Source: Aphelocoma coerulescens
Lineage: Eukaryota; Chordata; Aves; Passeriformes; Corvidae
Direction: 5' to 3'
DNA length: 64,000 nucleotides
NCBI RefSeq assembly: GCF_041296385.1
Contig: NC_091017.1
Coordinates: forward strand, 51,954,214-52,018,213
Part shown: positions 25,833 through 40,800 of the stretch, one piece after another
Layout: every line of letters begins with the position of its first letter
How positions within the stretch are numbered: the first letter of the stretch is position 1
The notes under the pieces: generated by a model
The model's input: the letters and a program-made list of their open reading frames with translations, nothing else
Told to the model about the DNA's origin: nothing
Databases searched by the model: none
Translations under genes and position numbers: made by a program

Positions 25833-28800
25833 GCAGAATCTCTTGACTCTGGTGTGGAGAAATTCACATCTGAACTCCCTCCTGCATGCATGAGGTGTTT
25901 CCTCACTTACCAGATGGAAAATTTTGGAAGAATTTCCTGTGGTGACGCATCTCACATCAGAACTCAGCAGATAATAACAGGGAAGAAGCTGTGACTTGGG
26001 ATTAGCACCGTGCATGCAGGGTCCTGTTTTAGTGGGACTTGCTGCACTGGTGATGCTGCAAAATTTTAAGGAGCCCAGAGTAAGCACCACAAAAATGTGT
26101 AAACATCAGTGAGAAAAAAAAAGAAAAAAATGGAAGGAAAGCAATCCTTTTTAATTTCCTATTCTTTTCCTTCAGGATATCTGTCACACAGCAAGCAGAG
26201 CAGACAGAAATCAGCAAACAAGTGGAAGGTGCCTAGATGGGTAGACAAGAGCAGCACAGGCAGAGGGAGGAGGGAAAGAATTTGAACATCCATGGTGCCG
26301 GGGTTAAGCCTCCTGTCCTGGGCCATGGCCTTGTGGATGAGCCCCCCAAACCTGTTGTGGGGAGCAGGAACCTCCTGTGGCTGTGGGGAGGTCAGGGTTC
26401 TCGCCTCCACTCCCTGTTTTGAAGGATGGGTGCAAGTCAGTGTGCTCAGTAAATCACTAAGCAGGTGGGAGGTGGAGGCTGTAAGGAGCCCTTAACTGCT
26501 GGAAATGGGCTGACTCAGAAAATAATGGAAGATAATAAGAGACAGCAAGAAGTAGGAGCATGGTAAATAACATGGACGATTCCTGTGAAGGAAAGCAGTG
26601 AAAGGCTCACTGCCTCCAACAGGAAGGGAGACATACTTCACCATGGTAGTGGTTAGGTTATGTAGCAGGTCTTTTCCATCTCTGATTTCTGAGATCATAC
26701 ACAACATGCCAGGCATGTTACCTATAATTAAGCATACCATCAGGCACCATTTACCCAGGGGTGTGCCTTGGCTCCTCTGTCCTTTCCAAAATTATGCAAT
26801 TGACTCCATTAGGCATAGCTCCTTGAGCACAAGCATCCATGACTCATGGAGGGCTGTCTACCTGTCCAACTACTCACAGACTCAATTAAACACTGTCATG
26901 GAGCAAAACACAGGGTCCAATTGCACTGCAGCATGCCATGGCAGCCTGGTGCATGAAGTTACCTTGTAAAGGTGCCAGGTCAGGACCATGGTGGGAGGGG
27001 GGTGGCACCCCCCTGCATGTGCATATGGGAAGCTGGATATTGCTCCAGCACTATACTGACAACATCAGGCTGAATACAAATATTGTTCTTACTAAAAAAA
27101 AAATTTAAAAAATTAGAAAACTAAAAAGTAGAGTGGAAGTGATGATATATGCTAAATACTGTCCTTTTTCAAGGCCTGATCTCTACTTGCTTTGATTTCA
27201 AAGTTGGTCTTTATCAGAGTCATTTTTAATGTTGCACACTTGGATTGCTGAATAGCAGCAATCCCCAGCATGATGTAGTGATGGTGTTAAGACTCCAGCC
27301 TAATACTTGAGATGCCTTGGTTTTATTCCCTTCTTTGATGGTCTAATCCCAGATTCATCCCAGCTAAATTTAGGAACCGTCTGAAGTAGGAGCTTTGTTT
27401 CCTTTCCGGAGGAGCCAGGGATGATGCTGGGCTGTGATCTCTCTGTGCCTTGTATTTCTCAGAAGCTGGGGAGAGGGCTGAGGAGATTGGGGAATGGCTG
27501 GAAAAATATAAAGAGACTGGAAAAGAAGAGGGATTACTACCAGGCACTGAAGTGAAGGACTAACCCTCAGGTAAAAGACATCAATTTTCAACTCTGAAGT
27601 AGGAGAAATGGTCTTTATGTCAAAAAAAACGGTGAGGAGGAGGAATATGTGGAGCATAGTGAGGCATGTTGATGAGACAGGAATGGGGAGAAGGGCAGGG
27701 AACTTTAATTTAGAGACCAACCCCAGCCTGTTTCTTCATGCACCGGTGCTGCACACCAAGTAATTCATGAGGATTTAAACAGTGCTAGCCTTTCCTTCTG
27801 GACTTGTCAGGCCAAAGCTTGGATTCTCTATTATAATTAGAAAACAAAGTGACAGGCAAGCTGCTGTCTTTCCACAGACCTCTGGAAGAGGCTTGGAGGA
27901 TGGGTTGAACCATACTCAGGGGAAAGAAGTGTTCACAGGGCTGCCAGTAGCAGTCCTGCTTGGTACATCAGCTTACACTGAAAGTGCCCTCATGAAAGAG
28001 AAGAAATGGTGGATTGGCAGATGTTGTGATGATGGGCATATGAAGATTACAGCAGATGTGGTATTCCACATTCTGTAGTACGTGGCTACATATCATCACC
28101 AGAACATGTAGAGAAAAAGTCACTGGATTCCCGTAAGCAGATGTTAATGTACTGAAGCTGGCCTCTTTTCTTGTTTAGTTTTTCTTGTTTGTTTGTTTTG
28201 GTGAGTACAGCAAGTATGTTATTACATGACTGTGGTAAAGAGCAGTGGACTCTAATGACCACAGCAAATTAATCCTTACAAAAGCTCTATGAGTTGAAGT
28301 ATTATTATTAATGCTGGCAAAATCTTTAAAGGCAAAGCATGAATAAATGCACAGTGTTTACACTAGCATTCCAGATGTTTGATAAAGAACAGCCCCATGG
28401 ACATGCATTTGCTCTCACCATCTACCCTGGAGCATGTCACAGATGAGGAGTGGACAAAGTGTTGCACTGATCCTGACTGTTGACTTTTAGGAAATGTCAT
28501 CCTACATCCTGTTGTAGCTTTGTTGTGGTTTTTGATACCACTGGTTTCCTTTATTTTTGTAGTAGGAAGCCTGGAGGATTTGCAGTGTGTCTAAAGTGCT
28601 TCTATTCATTTGTATCTTGGTGGACTATGGCTGTAATATGCAAAATAGCTTTATATGAAACAAATTACAAAAATATATATAATTACAGACTATATATATA
28701 TACATCTATTTAATTACAAATTACCAAAAAACTGTCACTCTACATAGGAAAGACAAAAGGAAAGATGTGTAAAAAACATGGGAAAATTAAACATGCCTGG

Positions 28801-31800
28801 CAGCTTCCCTGTGGTAGATCTGTCATCCAGAAACCATGCTAAAATACTATGTCTTCCTCTCCCTCTCTCACTATTTTGTTTCTCTACATTTCTGATTTTT
28901 TAAAAACTGTTTGATAATTTCTTTTCAATTCCTAACATGAATTTCCTGGAAGTCTTGTTGTTGAGTTGAGAGTAAAATCAGATTCAGAAGAAAGTTCCTA
29001 TTTGGTGACACAGCATGTGAAACTTCCCAGTAGCCTGTGGAACTTGGTGAAGCTTCCTTCTTGGGGCAGAGCTGTGCTTGGAGCAGCCACAGGAGGTAGT
29101 GCCCCACTCCTGAGTTGCTAGATGTTCCCCTGAAGGAAGAACCAGAAGCCTCTCCTTGAAGCCTGACAGGTGGGGCAGCATCCTGCTCGTCAGTACCAGC
29201 TGTTACCGTCACCCCTCCAGACAGTGGCATCCTGAACACTTCACACTGCCTTGACTTGGTCACTTAATTGGAGAGAGGGCCAGGTTGGAATTTGCCCTCA
29301 GCTTCCTGAGCTTGTCTGCACAAGTCACTCCACTGTCCTTCTCCCTGCTGTAGATCCCCAAGTTTTATCTTCACAGTGAGATAAAATAAGTTTCCAAGGC
29401 TTAGGGTGACTTGCCCAGGGTATTTTGATGGGTCATTTGGTCAAGCAAGGTGGGAGCAGATGGGCAGCACACCTACTGCCCTGGACAGGCTGGTGTGCTC
29501 CTCAGCTCCTTGTTTCTTGGAAAAAGTGGTCTGTGATTGTTCAGGAAACATGCTGGACCTTATGAACAACAACTGGAAAAAAGGCAAGGGATACTTATGT
29601 TTTATTTATTTACTTATGAGCTCCCAAAGGGGCAGTGTGGCCAGGAGCACTAATGGGGTTTTTTGAATGTGGATTCAGGGAATGCTCTGGGGGTTTCATC
29701 CAGGCCAAGGATGCCATTGGTGTGAGAGAAATTTTAGTCTGGGAGTGAAGGCGTGTGTGTGTGTCCTGAAAAATTCTAACCAAGGTGCCCAGCTTTTGAA
29801 AAGGGGGATGAAGGGAATCTGAAGATTATAAGCACTTACCTGGAAAATAAAACCCTCAAGCCTGGATGCTCACCCTGTGGCATATAGCAAGCTGTTAACT
29901 AGGTGACCTACCAAGTTTTATAGTACATTCCTCATCACTGGGAGTTTTTGAAACCATGAGTTGATTTTTAACTAAAATGGATGTGTTTAGTTCAACCTGG
30001 CATTAATTCAGGGAAGCCTTCTCACCTGTGCAGTAAGGCATATCAAATTGGGTACTTGTGCTAGTCCTTCCAATTTCTGAGTTTTTTAACATTTTCTCCA
30101 AATAGTATGTTCACTGGATATATTTCACAGATTGCAAAAGATGTTCTGCACGATTGTAAAAACTTGTGGTCAGCAGTTTGCAGTGATTTTTGAACAGGAA
30201 TGCATTTTCCTGTAAAGCACAACTAACTTCCACCCACTCCTCTTCGTCTGGCTTGTGAATTGGTTCCAATTTCAAATACTTAATCAGGGGAATTTTTGGT
30301 GTTTCATATTTGGGTTAGAATTCATAGATTGCAAACTTTCTGTGATCCAGTTTATTGCAGCAAGATCCTTTCCAGAAACATTATACTATGTGTTGCTGTT
30401 TTGTGACTGGGACATGTGGTAAATCTACTTCAAGAATGAGTCAGTGCCAGATTCCACAGTACATTTCTGGGTTGTCATGCATATAGAAGAAAATAAGAAA
30501 CATCTGTCCATTTTTTTTCTAATTAATTAAAAAGAAATGTTCTAAGTACAAACTGTTACAGGTAGTAGAAGGTGAAATAAAAAGATCCATTTGGAGGCAT
30601 ATTCTGGAGTTTATTAATAAAAGGGGCAAATCACTAAACATTATTTACTAATAGTAAACACTGATGTTTAATCTTCAGCATCTCTTCAGGAGTCGCCACT
30701 GTTTGTCTTGTGACCATGACCTGTGTCAGTGTGGAATACTATTATAAGCTTTCAGTGTCTGAAATCAATTGCAAATTTTCACCTTTGTCCAAGCTTGATG
30801 CTGTGTTTTTAAATATTGACTCAAATTTCATATTTCAGAAATGATTTTTTTTTTCAAAATGGTTTGTTGCTGTGTTGTTCTTTAGACCCTTCTTTGGGCC
30901 TCGTATCTGTTCAGAGGGACACATACTTCCCTTTAGTTCGCATTTTTAATGCAGAGCAGCTTCAGCATAACTGTGTGGAAAATTGTTCAGGGCCCTAAAA
31001 GTTAAAATTGGTAAGATATTTCTTTTAGGTTAGCATAAAGAAAAAAAAAATCATTTTGCTTTAAGAACAGCAGGCAGGGGGAACAGCTTCATAGACCTTG
31101 CTCTATACAAATTTTTCTATAAGCTCACAGGCAGTCCTCTCAATAAAGACAACAAAATTACTGTCATATTTATCATGCTGGGGTGTTTCAGCTCCATGGG
31201 ATAAACTTGGCAATGTTCTTGCTCTGAGTACTTGGAAAGCATCCCCATAAGTCTCAGTTTTCAGCATTCTTGTAGATTAAGAATAAACTATCTCTCTTTT
31301 TTCACTCTTCATATTTCATATAGTGATAGTGCTTTCCCTGAGTGCTTGTTACAGTTATTTTTTGGGAAACAGCGTGCATTTTTCTGTACAATGTTGGCTG
31401 ATAACACAACAAGACTACCCCAGTGCTCTTCCCTTAGATTATCAAATCTCAGTCTAAACAAGATTGAGAGAGTAAGGGTTGAGTGAAATGTTTTAGTTCA
31501 GAATTCCTTAATAAACCTTGTCAGAAATTTAATATGCTTTGGAAATAAAGGATTTATCACAGCAAATTATTTCTATTGGGGGAAGACAGGCCATAGTTTT
31601 AGAAGCCTCTGTATCATCCTAAAAATATAATAAAATGTTTTATAACTAAAAATTACTTTGTTTCAAAATGCTTTGCAAATTTGCACACAAACATTTCATC
31701 TTCCTAACTGAAATATTTCTTTTGGTTTACTGAAAACTTTGAAAAGTAACTATAATATTTTTTTAGCAGAACTGTAATCACCCAGATAGTCAGTCACATG

Positions 31801-34800
31801 CATCTGTCCTTGGCCTCATATTTATAGCCTGTAAAAATTACAGGAGGGTATATAATTGCAAATATTGTTAAAATATTTTCTCACTTTTTTTCTAATTTTG
31901 CCTGGGTGAGGTTTGTCCTGTCTGGTACTCGCTCCCATGTGACTTCTTGTGAAACTGCTGCCTTTGCGTGCGCATCAGTAGTTAAAAAGCTGAACACAGT
32001 GCTATTGACTTTTGTTAAGATCAAAAAAGTAGTATTATTGAATAAGTATTAGTCAGATGCAATAGATAATTTTCTTGGAATTTCCACTTTATATATGCCC
32101 TCCTGTTCTTCTAATACCTCATTAGTACCTTTGCTTGTGCATGGAGACTGCCCAAGCATGCATTTCCTTTGCTCTTCTGTCAATTTTAGTGGTTGGTGAT
32201 CATGACAAATTGAAATCAAGCAGTTGTAACAGTTTAGTGAAGACTCAACAAGACAGGAATGTCAAGAGTGCACTAGCTTGTTTTTAGGGACACTATCAAT
32301 GCTCCCTTTATCCTGTGGGAACAGTTGTGCCTTTGTTTCAGTGGTGCTGTTTTTTGGAAGATGAGTGAATAAGAGACCATTGATACTTTCCCCCCACAAA
32401 ATCTCATGTGTGTCTTTTGCCTGGCATGTTGCTCTCTGAAGTGTAAAAATAGTCTGCCACTTTGACTTTTACATATTTGAAGACCTAAAAATGGGGGAGG
32501 AGCAGTGAGCACCAACTCTGCAGGTACTAACAGGTAATTTTATCCTGACACTCATAAAATGAGGCTTTTCCCTGGCAAAACCAGGGAGCATCACCGCTGG
32601 GTTTCCAAGCCTCTAACAACTGGACATGTGTTGATGAAGGATGAGGTAATTTCCAGATGAAGGGTGGACAGTGCTGCAAGAGTAACGGTGGCAGGACAGC
32701 TGGTGGTGGGAATGGTCTCCTGACAGGTTGTTACCACAGTTGTGCTCCGTACATGTCTGAGGTAGGTCCCACAGAGGGAAAGAGAAGGGAAGGTGGAGGA
32801 AAACGGGAAGTTACTGACAATCTGCTCTGTGTGTATGTATTTTTTTCATTCAGTTCTCCCTTTGATTGTAACAGCACAGACTTTGCATGACAAATGGCTT
32901 ATTGTTTCTCTCCTGTAAGCTGCTAAAAAGGTTCTGAGCAGAAACTCACAGTGTTCCTTTCGGAAAGGCACTTTGCAAGATCTGGGCTCTGTCCGTGAAG
33001 GATCTGAGGTCGAAGTCACGTAGACCACAGGCAGGACAAAAGTGGTGGGGCTTAATGTGTAGCATTCAAAAATACATTTGCTTCTTGTACTAGATCCTCT
33101 TTGATTTTAGTCTGGGATTCAGAAAACATAACGGCTTCCAGATATTGCCAATATTAATATATAAAAATATTTATTTCTTTGTGTTAAAGTGTTAGTTGAA
33201 AGGAATGGAAATAAATACTGAAAATATAATCTTCCTGTAGAAAAAGTCAATTCAAGTTTATAAGCCATATGACTACATATTGAGAAGCACATCATCTTTA
33301 GAGACGTCTGTAATGAACCTTATGCTTTTGTAGACAGTAAAGAATGTAAGCAAACTTAGTTCAATTTTTTTCAAGTAATTATTACAAAAGTGTGTCTAAA
33401 TATAAATATATAATATTTATGGAAATAAAAATAAAATATAAAAATAATTTCAGCTTAGATACTGGTCAAGATCTGGTCTATTGCCACAGCAGAAAGTGGA
33501 TGGCTAGATCATCAGAGGCCCTAAAATACAGGGTCAGGGAAGGTACACTACATAAGGAATGGTTATTTAAGATCATGGAATATATCCTGTGGAAATTTCT
33601 TTCAGAATTCTCTCTACCATAATGTAAGACAAAAGTTTGGCTCTGGCTGCTTCAGTTTCAGCATAATATTTTTATGGATGTGGTATCACTTTAAAGCTCA
33701 TCCTGTGGCTTTAATTCATCACATGAAAGCTGACTAATCTGTATGTATATTTGTGGATATTTTAGCAGGCACAAAATAACATTATGCTTAATAACAACTT
33801 ATTCCTTTATTTGTTTTGTTTAAAGATGTAATGAATCTTGAAGGCCAGGTTTGATTAACAATAAATTTTTTTGTGGTTCTCATGCATATCCAGTATCTTA
33901 CAGAATCATGGAAGAAAGTACTGGAAGAATAATCAGGTGCAGACTCGCAGAAGCAAACAAACCTAAAATTTTTACCTTAAGACTAAAAGAAAATATGTTG
34001 TACCTCTGGCCTATTATTCAAAAGATTTGGTGGCATTCCTATAAATAAAGAAAAAACTTTCAAACGTGGCCCAGTAAGACAACAAAAGGGGACAGTTAAA
34101 AAAAACCAAGAAACACCACCAGAAGAAGACAGCTTTTGAGCAGGCTGGTGTGAGGTGCTGAACAAATGCAGAACTGGACCCCTAAGTATTTAGAGCTGGA
34201 TCATGTAAAGGGCTGCAGAAAACAAAGCTGCTTGTTTCCTCTCAGGAATCACGTGATAGTTTTCAAAACTTCCACAGCAGGTGAGATCCTGCCTCCATCG
34301 AAGTTAGTGGGGCTTTATACTGATTCAGCTGGGACCAGGCTTACATTCTCATGATCTGATAAAAGTCATGCTGAAATTAATTAAAAATCATATTCTCAGT
34401 CATGTTCTTTCTCAGTCTTAGACCTTTGAGTGCTGCAATACCTTTTCTGGTTTCCTGTGAAGAGCCATTACCTGATAAATCTTGTAGGGGTTTTGGGGAT
34501 ATTTTTGTTGTTGTTTATTTTCCTGTGTCAACTTCCCCAGGTGTGAGTGAATAAGGAGCTGCCTTGGTGACCAAATTCTTGTTAACAATTTAAATGTGTT
34601 CGGGGAAGGGAGGAGGATTTGCACTCAGCAAATGAGCTCAAGCTCACAAGCTCTTATTTTATTCCTTTTACTGGGAGCTTCATAATGAGGACGATTTATT
34701 TTCAAATGAATTACTTTAATAATAGGTTTAGAGTTACACAGAATATAGACAATCTTGACCCCATCTCTGCAGCTGTAAAAGTAACAGTGTGGGTGTGGCT

Positions 34801-37800
34801 GCCTGGTGGCTGGCCAGGATGATCCAGTTCAAGGGGGTGGATAAAATAACATTTACACTTAGAGTAACTGTTTAAAAATGTAATTTGAGTTCTGCCAAAT
34901 CCTTCAAGTTCATTTTGGGAATCCAGCTTGTTAAGGTTGCCAACACTCAACTCTTCTCACCCTAGTATTTTTGCAAGTTATCTCCTTCTGCCAGATGCAT
35001 TTTGCTGAATTCTCTCACTACAGAGTTTGAGGTTCCACCAGCCTTGCTCTGTAAATGGTTATGGTGGGACACTCCTGGCTGTCAGCCTGCCCAAGCAAGC
35101 AATGACTGAGCCTGGCCCGTGAGACTCAGCGTGGAGGGAGGACGCAATCCCAGAGGAAGTGTTCCACTTACAGACAGCTCTGTTTGTGTCTGCTGCAGTA
35201 AATGCTCCCAAGCCAAGTAAGGTCAGGCATTTCCAGGATCCTTGAGAAAACATGTGGTGGAGAAGTTGGAGTTTTGGAAGTTGGAGCTTGTCTGTCTGAG
35301 TTGGAATTGCAGAAGTGTTCCCAGGCAATGTGGGCAACAGGAGTCAGGCACCTTGTCTACCTTGTCTAACAACAACACAGAATCAGGTCTTGAACACTTT
35401 GCAATCTCAGAGGTGCTTAAAAAGGGGCAAGTGTTGTCTGAAATAGCCAGATCTCTCCAACTGGACTAAGTGTTCAGTCTTGCAGTGTTCCTGCTAAGGT
35501 AGCACTTGTTTGAGGACACAGGGTGATCCTGCACTGTGGCAGGCACAGGCTGCCACACGCAGAGCTTTGCTGTGTCTAGTCCTTGCAGCCCTAACCTGCC
35601 TCACCACTGTGCTGAGCGGTTGTGAAGTGCTATAGCACTCCTGAACAAAAAGTGCAAGGCAGCATTTATGGATAGGAATAGCAATCACTTCCAGTGGCAT
35701 ACTGTGAGCTGTGCTTACTTGTGTGAATTAATGGATTATAGGGTTTTTCAGACAAAGAGCCCATGTAGGGTGGTGTTTGGGCTGCTGCTGCAAGGAAAAT
35801 TGTTTTGAAGAGTTTGCAGTCTCTGCTGATTGAGGACCCATGTTCACAGCAGGCCCATTCAACCCAGCTTTTGGGACTACTCACAGAGTTCTTGCTAACA
35901 CCAACATATTGCATGACAGCATCAATAACTAATGTAAAATGGTTCACGGAGCTTAAGACCTTAGGGTCCACTGTCTGTCCTGCCTTTACTATACCATCAT
36001 ACTTCATCCACTTTGGGTAAAATATGCTTTTTCATATCAGCATCTAGTGTTGAACACATAACAGATGTAGAATCACCTCTTCAGTGACTTGTTCACATGG
36101 CAAATTATAGCCTTCACTTATTAAGTCAACCTTTATGCCTTAAATTTGGCAAAGCTTTTCGGGTTAAAAAGGTGTTGTGTTTTTTTCAGATTAAAGAGCA
36201 CCCCTAGTACCTTTTCTTAGTGAAGGTACACACATGTCCACATGGTCATCAAGTCAGCCTTGTTTTGTGTCTGGTCCTGCCATGACAAGATTTGTGATCT
36301 TCTTTTGTCCACCACCTTCTCTTATCTAACACATTTGGAATACTTTGCTGATTTTAAACAAGTTTGGAAGAGTGTAGAGGTCTCAAAGAAGAGACTTCTT
36401 GCTGACTTGATGAAAAATTGGCCTGAGTAGAGGAGAGAGACTCAGAGAAGGGAGACCTCAGCTGTCACACACTATTTGGCAGCATGCAGCCAGCCAGTCA
36501 GTGGGAATGTATTTACAGGCCACCTGCAGCACATGTTAGTGGAGTCATAAGAGACACCAAACTAGGGAGAGTTTTCCTCAAGTTTTGTTTACATCAAACC
36601 CCTTTACACCAAAAATTGATATGAGTTCATGCAGCAGGAATTTTGCAGTTCATAGAACATTTTCCTTTTTTAAAAATAAAATTAATTGGTTTTCACTTAT
36701 TAAGCTTTTCACTAAATTACATTTTCTTCTGCTCTCAAGTCCTCCGTGTCTTCTTGTCTTTCCCTTTTACCCTCTCCAGACTTTTCAAAACCTGAATTAT
36801 GAGTACCAGATTGCATGTAGAAAACTGTTACTGATTTTAACAGTGTCTCACTCACACCCTTTCTTTCTCCTTTCATCAAAACCTTCCATCTTTTCTTGCT
36901 GTAGCTTTGGAAGGTGAATGTTGCTTATCTGTCATCCCCAACTAGACCCTGCAGCTGATGATTTCTAATGTGGTCCCTACTCAGTTCTGCAGACAGAGGC
37001 TGTTTCTGACAACATTGCCATGCTTGGCTCTGGACACAGTCTCTGGAATAATGTATGGAGTTATCCAGATCACTCTGTTCAGCCACAGTGGTCTTCTCAG
37101 CAGAGCAAGAGGCCCTTAGTCAAATTAGTTTTAACTGAAAATTTTTTTAATTTACTTCTACTGAAGTAAAATGCCATGGTACTTCTTTTCAGCAGAGCCC
37201 ATAAACACCCTGAAATAGAAAAGAAGTGAGCAAAAGACACTGTATCATACATGAGAGATAAAAATTACATCACTGATGAACTGCTTATAAGACAGCACTG
37301 AGGACAATGTAACACTCTTTTGGAGTAAATACGTTCACTTTCCGTAATGCACTGGCCTTCGGTTAGTCTGCAACAGTGAAAAGAAGTGGTGGCTTGCCTG
37401 AGGTCCTACATACTTGGTGCCAGATGGTCATCAGTGTCTTTAGAACCATTGCATGTAAACTTTATGAACTTTGCATTTAATTTTATTTTGAATTATATTC
37501 TCTTTACCAGGAGAATATTCTCAACAAGTTTAAGTTCAACAAAAGCCATTAGATAGTCCTTTATGAATTTCCTTTTAGAAGTTCTGAAATTCTGCATTTT
37601 CTATAGGAAAATTGGATGTTGTTTTTTAAAGGAAATTCATTATAAAAATTTTCAACACCTTTAAATAAGATGTGGATATTTCTTTTTCTCTTCACAAGCT
37701 TTTATTAAAGCTTTGACCAAACTAAAGTCATTCAAACACTGAAATTTCCATTCAGTATCAGCACAGAATTTATAGAATCATGCAGCCAAAAATCTGGAAG

Positions 37801-40800
37801 ACATTGACTATATTGTACCCCAATCTTCAGCATTTGTAAGTCAGTTTAATCATGAGGAAACAAGAGACTGTAAAATTGTTTAGACATACAAATAAGTGAA
37901 AATTAATTGTGAGGAAATTTTTCTATCTCCATTCACTAAACAAATTCAATCAACGAGATGTGCTTAAGGTATCAATTGAAGTGAGCATCTAGGAGTATAT
38001 TGTTTTAATTAGGAGATGGCAGTTTCAAATGCTACTTTTGAATCCAGTCCAAGGTTTTCAGTGTACGCAGACTGTTTCCAAAATACACTTTTAAATATTA
38101 GAGCTTCAACTTTGGTTTTAAGTACTGCAGTTTGATGAGCTGTTCTGGTCTGGGGCTAGTAAACAAGTCTAGAACGTGCTGGATTTCTCCCAGCAGAAAA
38201 ATCATCATCCGCTTACTTTTAAAGTTGTCTGGATTTGTCAAGTCTGTCCTGCAATCTTTGTCTCCAGGATAACATGCAGTGCAGTCATCTCATGGGAATA
38301 CGGAGATATTTTCAGTTGTAATAATAACATTCAAGTCAGCTTTGAGTGAAAAATCTTCCTTGTGGCTATAAAAGAGGTCAGCTTCCCTGAAGCTAAATTT
38401 TCACAGCAATCTGCAAAGCTTTTGATATATCACTCCTGTTGAATTTTAATAGGGACAGAGTGCTTGGGTTTGTATGCAATAAAGTTGTTTGATTTACATC
38501 CGGACCATGGGTCTGGTTTTTTGAGCTTCCCAACAACTGATGTACAGGTAAGAGCAAACTAGTATGTGTGTGCATACAAGACAGCACGAAATTGCTAGCT
38601 TTTGTGATTATGTTACTCATGGATTTAACTGGTCAAAAAAGATCTTTTCATCCTCATGTAATATTCTTCTTTAAGAAGAATATGAAAGAATATTGCATGG
38701 TTGTTAAGAAGATGTGCAGACATGAACAAAAAATTATTCCATGCTGTGTTTAGGCAGAAAAAAAATTGTGCAGTTCAAAGACGGAGATGCTTTTTAATAT
38801 TTTTTTGTTTGTTTTGGTAACTTTAAAACTTCTTTTTGTTCCTCTGCTCTCTATTGCCTTTATCAGCCCAACACATTCTAACGTGATCAAGTTAAATAAT
38901 ATTCACAAAAAACCCTGCCCTTATCAACCCTATACTAGGCAAACACCACACTAGGAAAAATGTTGGTTTTGAGAAGCCCTATATTTCTCAAACCTTGAAG
39001 AGATTTTTATTTTTGAAGAGTCTAAAGAGCTTGTCAGGTGCAGACAACACTACAGGCAGTGTGTGTAGCATGGCAGGCGGCTTGTTGCCTCTTTATCCAC
39101 AAACATATTTGGACAAAAATCTAAGACCCCTGCTGTCTGAGCTACTAGATGCCTTTTTCTAGGAGGGAGAAGCTGGTCTCTTCTGCTTTTCTTGGCACCT
39201 TTAAAAATACTTGGAGACTGCACAGTATCTGTCTTCTTACTGCATGTACTGGAGAAAGACCAGCTGTTTATGGTCAAAGCTGGGATCTTTGAACCCAGGC
39301 TTGCTTTATCCCCTGAAGATATTACGATGGTGAGTGTGTCACTCTGTCAAGAAGTAGAAGGGGTTTGAAACATGCCCAAAAAATTCTGACCAGAGGGGCC
39401 TGGTGTCAGAGGTCTGGAGGTGGGTACCACAGGGAGATGGAGAAGGAGGGAAGGGATTATCCACCTCCTAGGAAAGCTGAGAAATGGAGCTGAGTCACAA
39501 TTTTCTGATCAGGCTGCCTCCAAGTTTCATAGACATTCTTTCCCATCAGGGCAGCAGGGCTCACCCTGTGAGCCATGGAAAGTCTCCCTGGCTGGATGAG
39601 GAGTCTTGCTGGCTGGAAGGGAGAAGACATTTCTGATTAGTCTTACTCCATCTGACAAGATCACTACTGTGCAGATTTCTCATAGCTGTAACAAAGTCCT
39701 TTCATCCCACAGAGGGGATGTAAGATCTGGTCTCTGGTGGGCTGGGTTTCTTTTCTTGGTGTGCTATGTAAAAAGTCAGAAAGATTTCCATTTTGCACTG
39801 CAGTACTGCTAGTCTGGTTGTTACATGACACTTTTTAAGAGCTATTTAAAATCTCAGCTGACTGAAATGTGTGGGAGAAAGTCTGTTTTGTATTTTGTCG
39901 CACAAAATATTATGTTTACTCTTTGCTAGATAAAAAAAAGCTAAACTCTTTGTTTTAATGTGGGCTAAGTCTAACAAGGGAATTTTTTAGGTTTCCAAAT
40001 TTACAAAGTGTTCTTCCTGAGTGGTTAACTGTTCTCACATTTGTAAAAAGGAGGCAAGAGAAAACTACGAAAGAGTTTTTGAAAATTGCCCTGGACACTG
40101 ATGGTTGTTTTCTGATTTTTTTTTCTTGGTCTAATTCAAGTAAAAGTTCCACAAGTCACAATATTGTGCTGCTCTCTCCTAAAAGTCTGCTATGAAAAGA
40201 AGTTCAATATTGGGAACATTTGTATGAAGTTGGTCTGTTTTGCATTATAAAGCATTTTTGCATCATAAAGCTCTGTACGAGGTCTTTACCTCCATCATTA
40301 AACATGAAGGGAAAGAAACTCAGCTGGCCTACATTGGCTTAGTTCCATGGCATTTACTGCTCTGAACAAGTTAAAGATTTCACCCTTTGCAATAAGATTC
40401 CTCCTTATAAGATTTATTTTCTTTTGGTAGTGTAAATAATCCTTGAAATATAAAAGAAAAAAACTGTATTGATTCAGCCTTGCTTAACTCCTGGAAGAAA
40501 TCACGTGCAAGGCAAATTGCAAAATTGCATCTCCAGCTACAGCAGTCTGCAAGTGGCAGGACAGGAGGATGCTGGTGGCTGTCTGCCTGGCATTTGCTCA
40601 CATGGCTGGGATAGCTGTAAGCTAACCTAAACACCTGCTTAGAGAGTGCACAGGTAATTGAATCTTAGCTTAAAGCCAGTGTGTGTAATAAAATATAGCC
40701 CTGTCCTCTGTGCAACCTCCCAGGAACCCACAGGCAGGTTTCTGTGGCAAGTCCACAGGCACTGGCCCTGCCTGGCTCCTGGCCACCCTGGCAGAACTGC

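Noticed and set aside
29826..29845. 'CACTTACCTGG' resembling the start of U1 snRNA
   Set aside because: The match ends after about ten bases and no U1 stem-loops follow.
33895..33930. 'ACAGAATCATGG' resembling a reverse-strand CR1 end
   Set aside because: No CR1 body follows on the right in the minus orientation.
37760..37830. 'TATAGAATCATG' resembling a reverse-strand CR1 terminal octamer
   Set aside because: The following sequence does not continue into the expected CR1 3' UTR. The match is too short.
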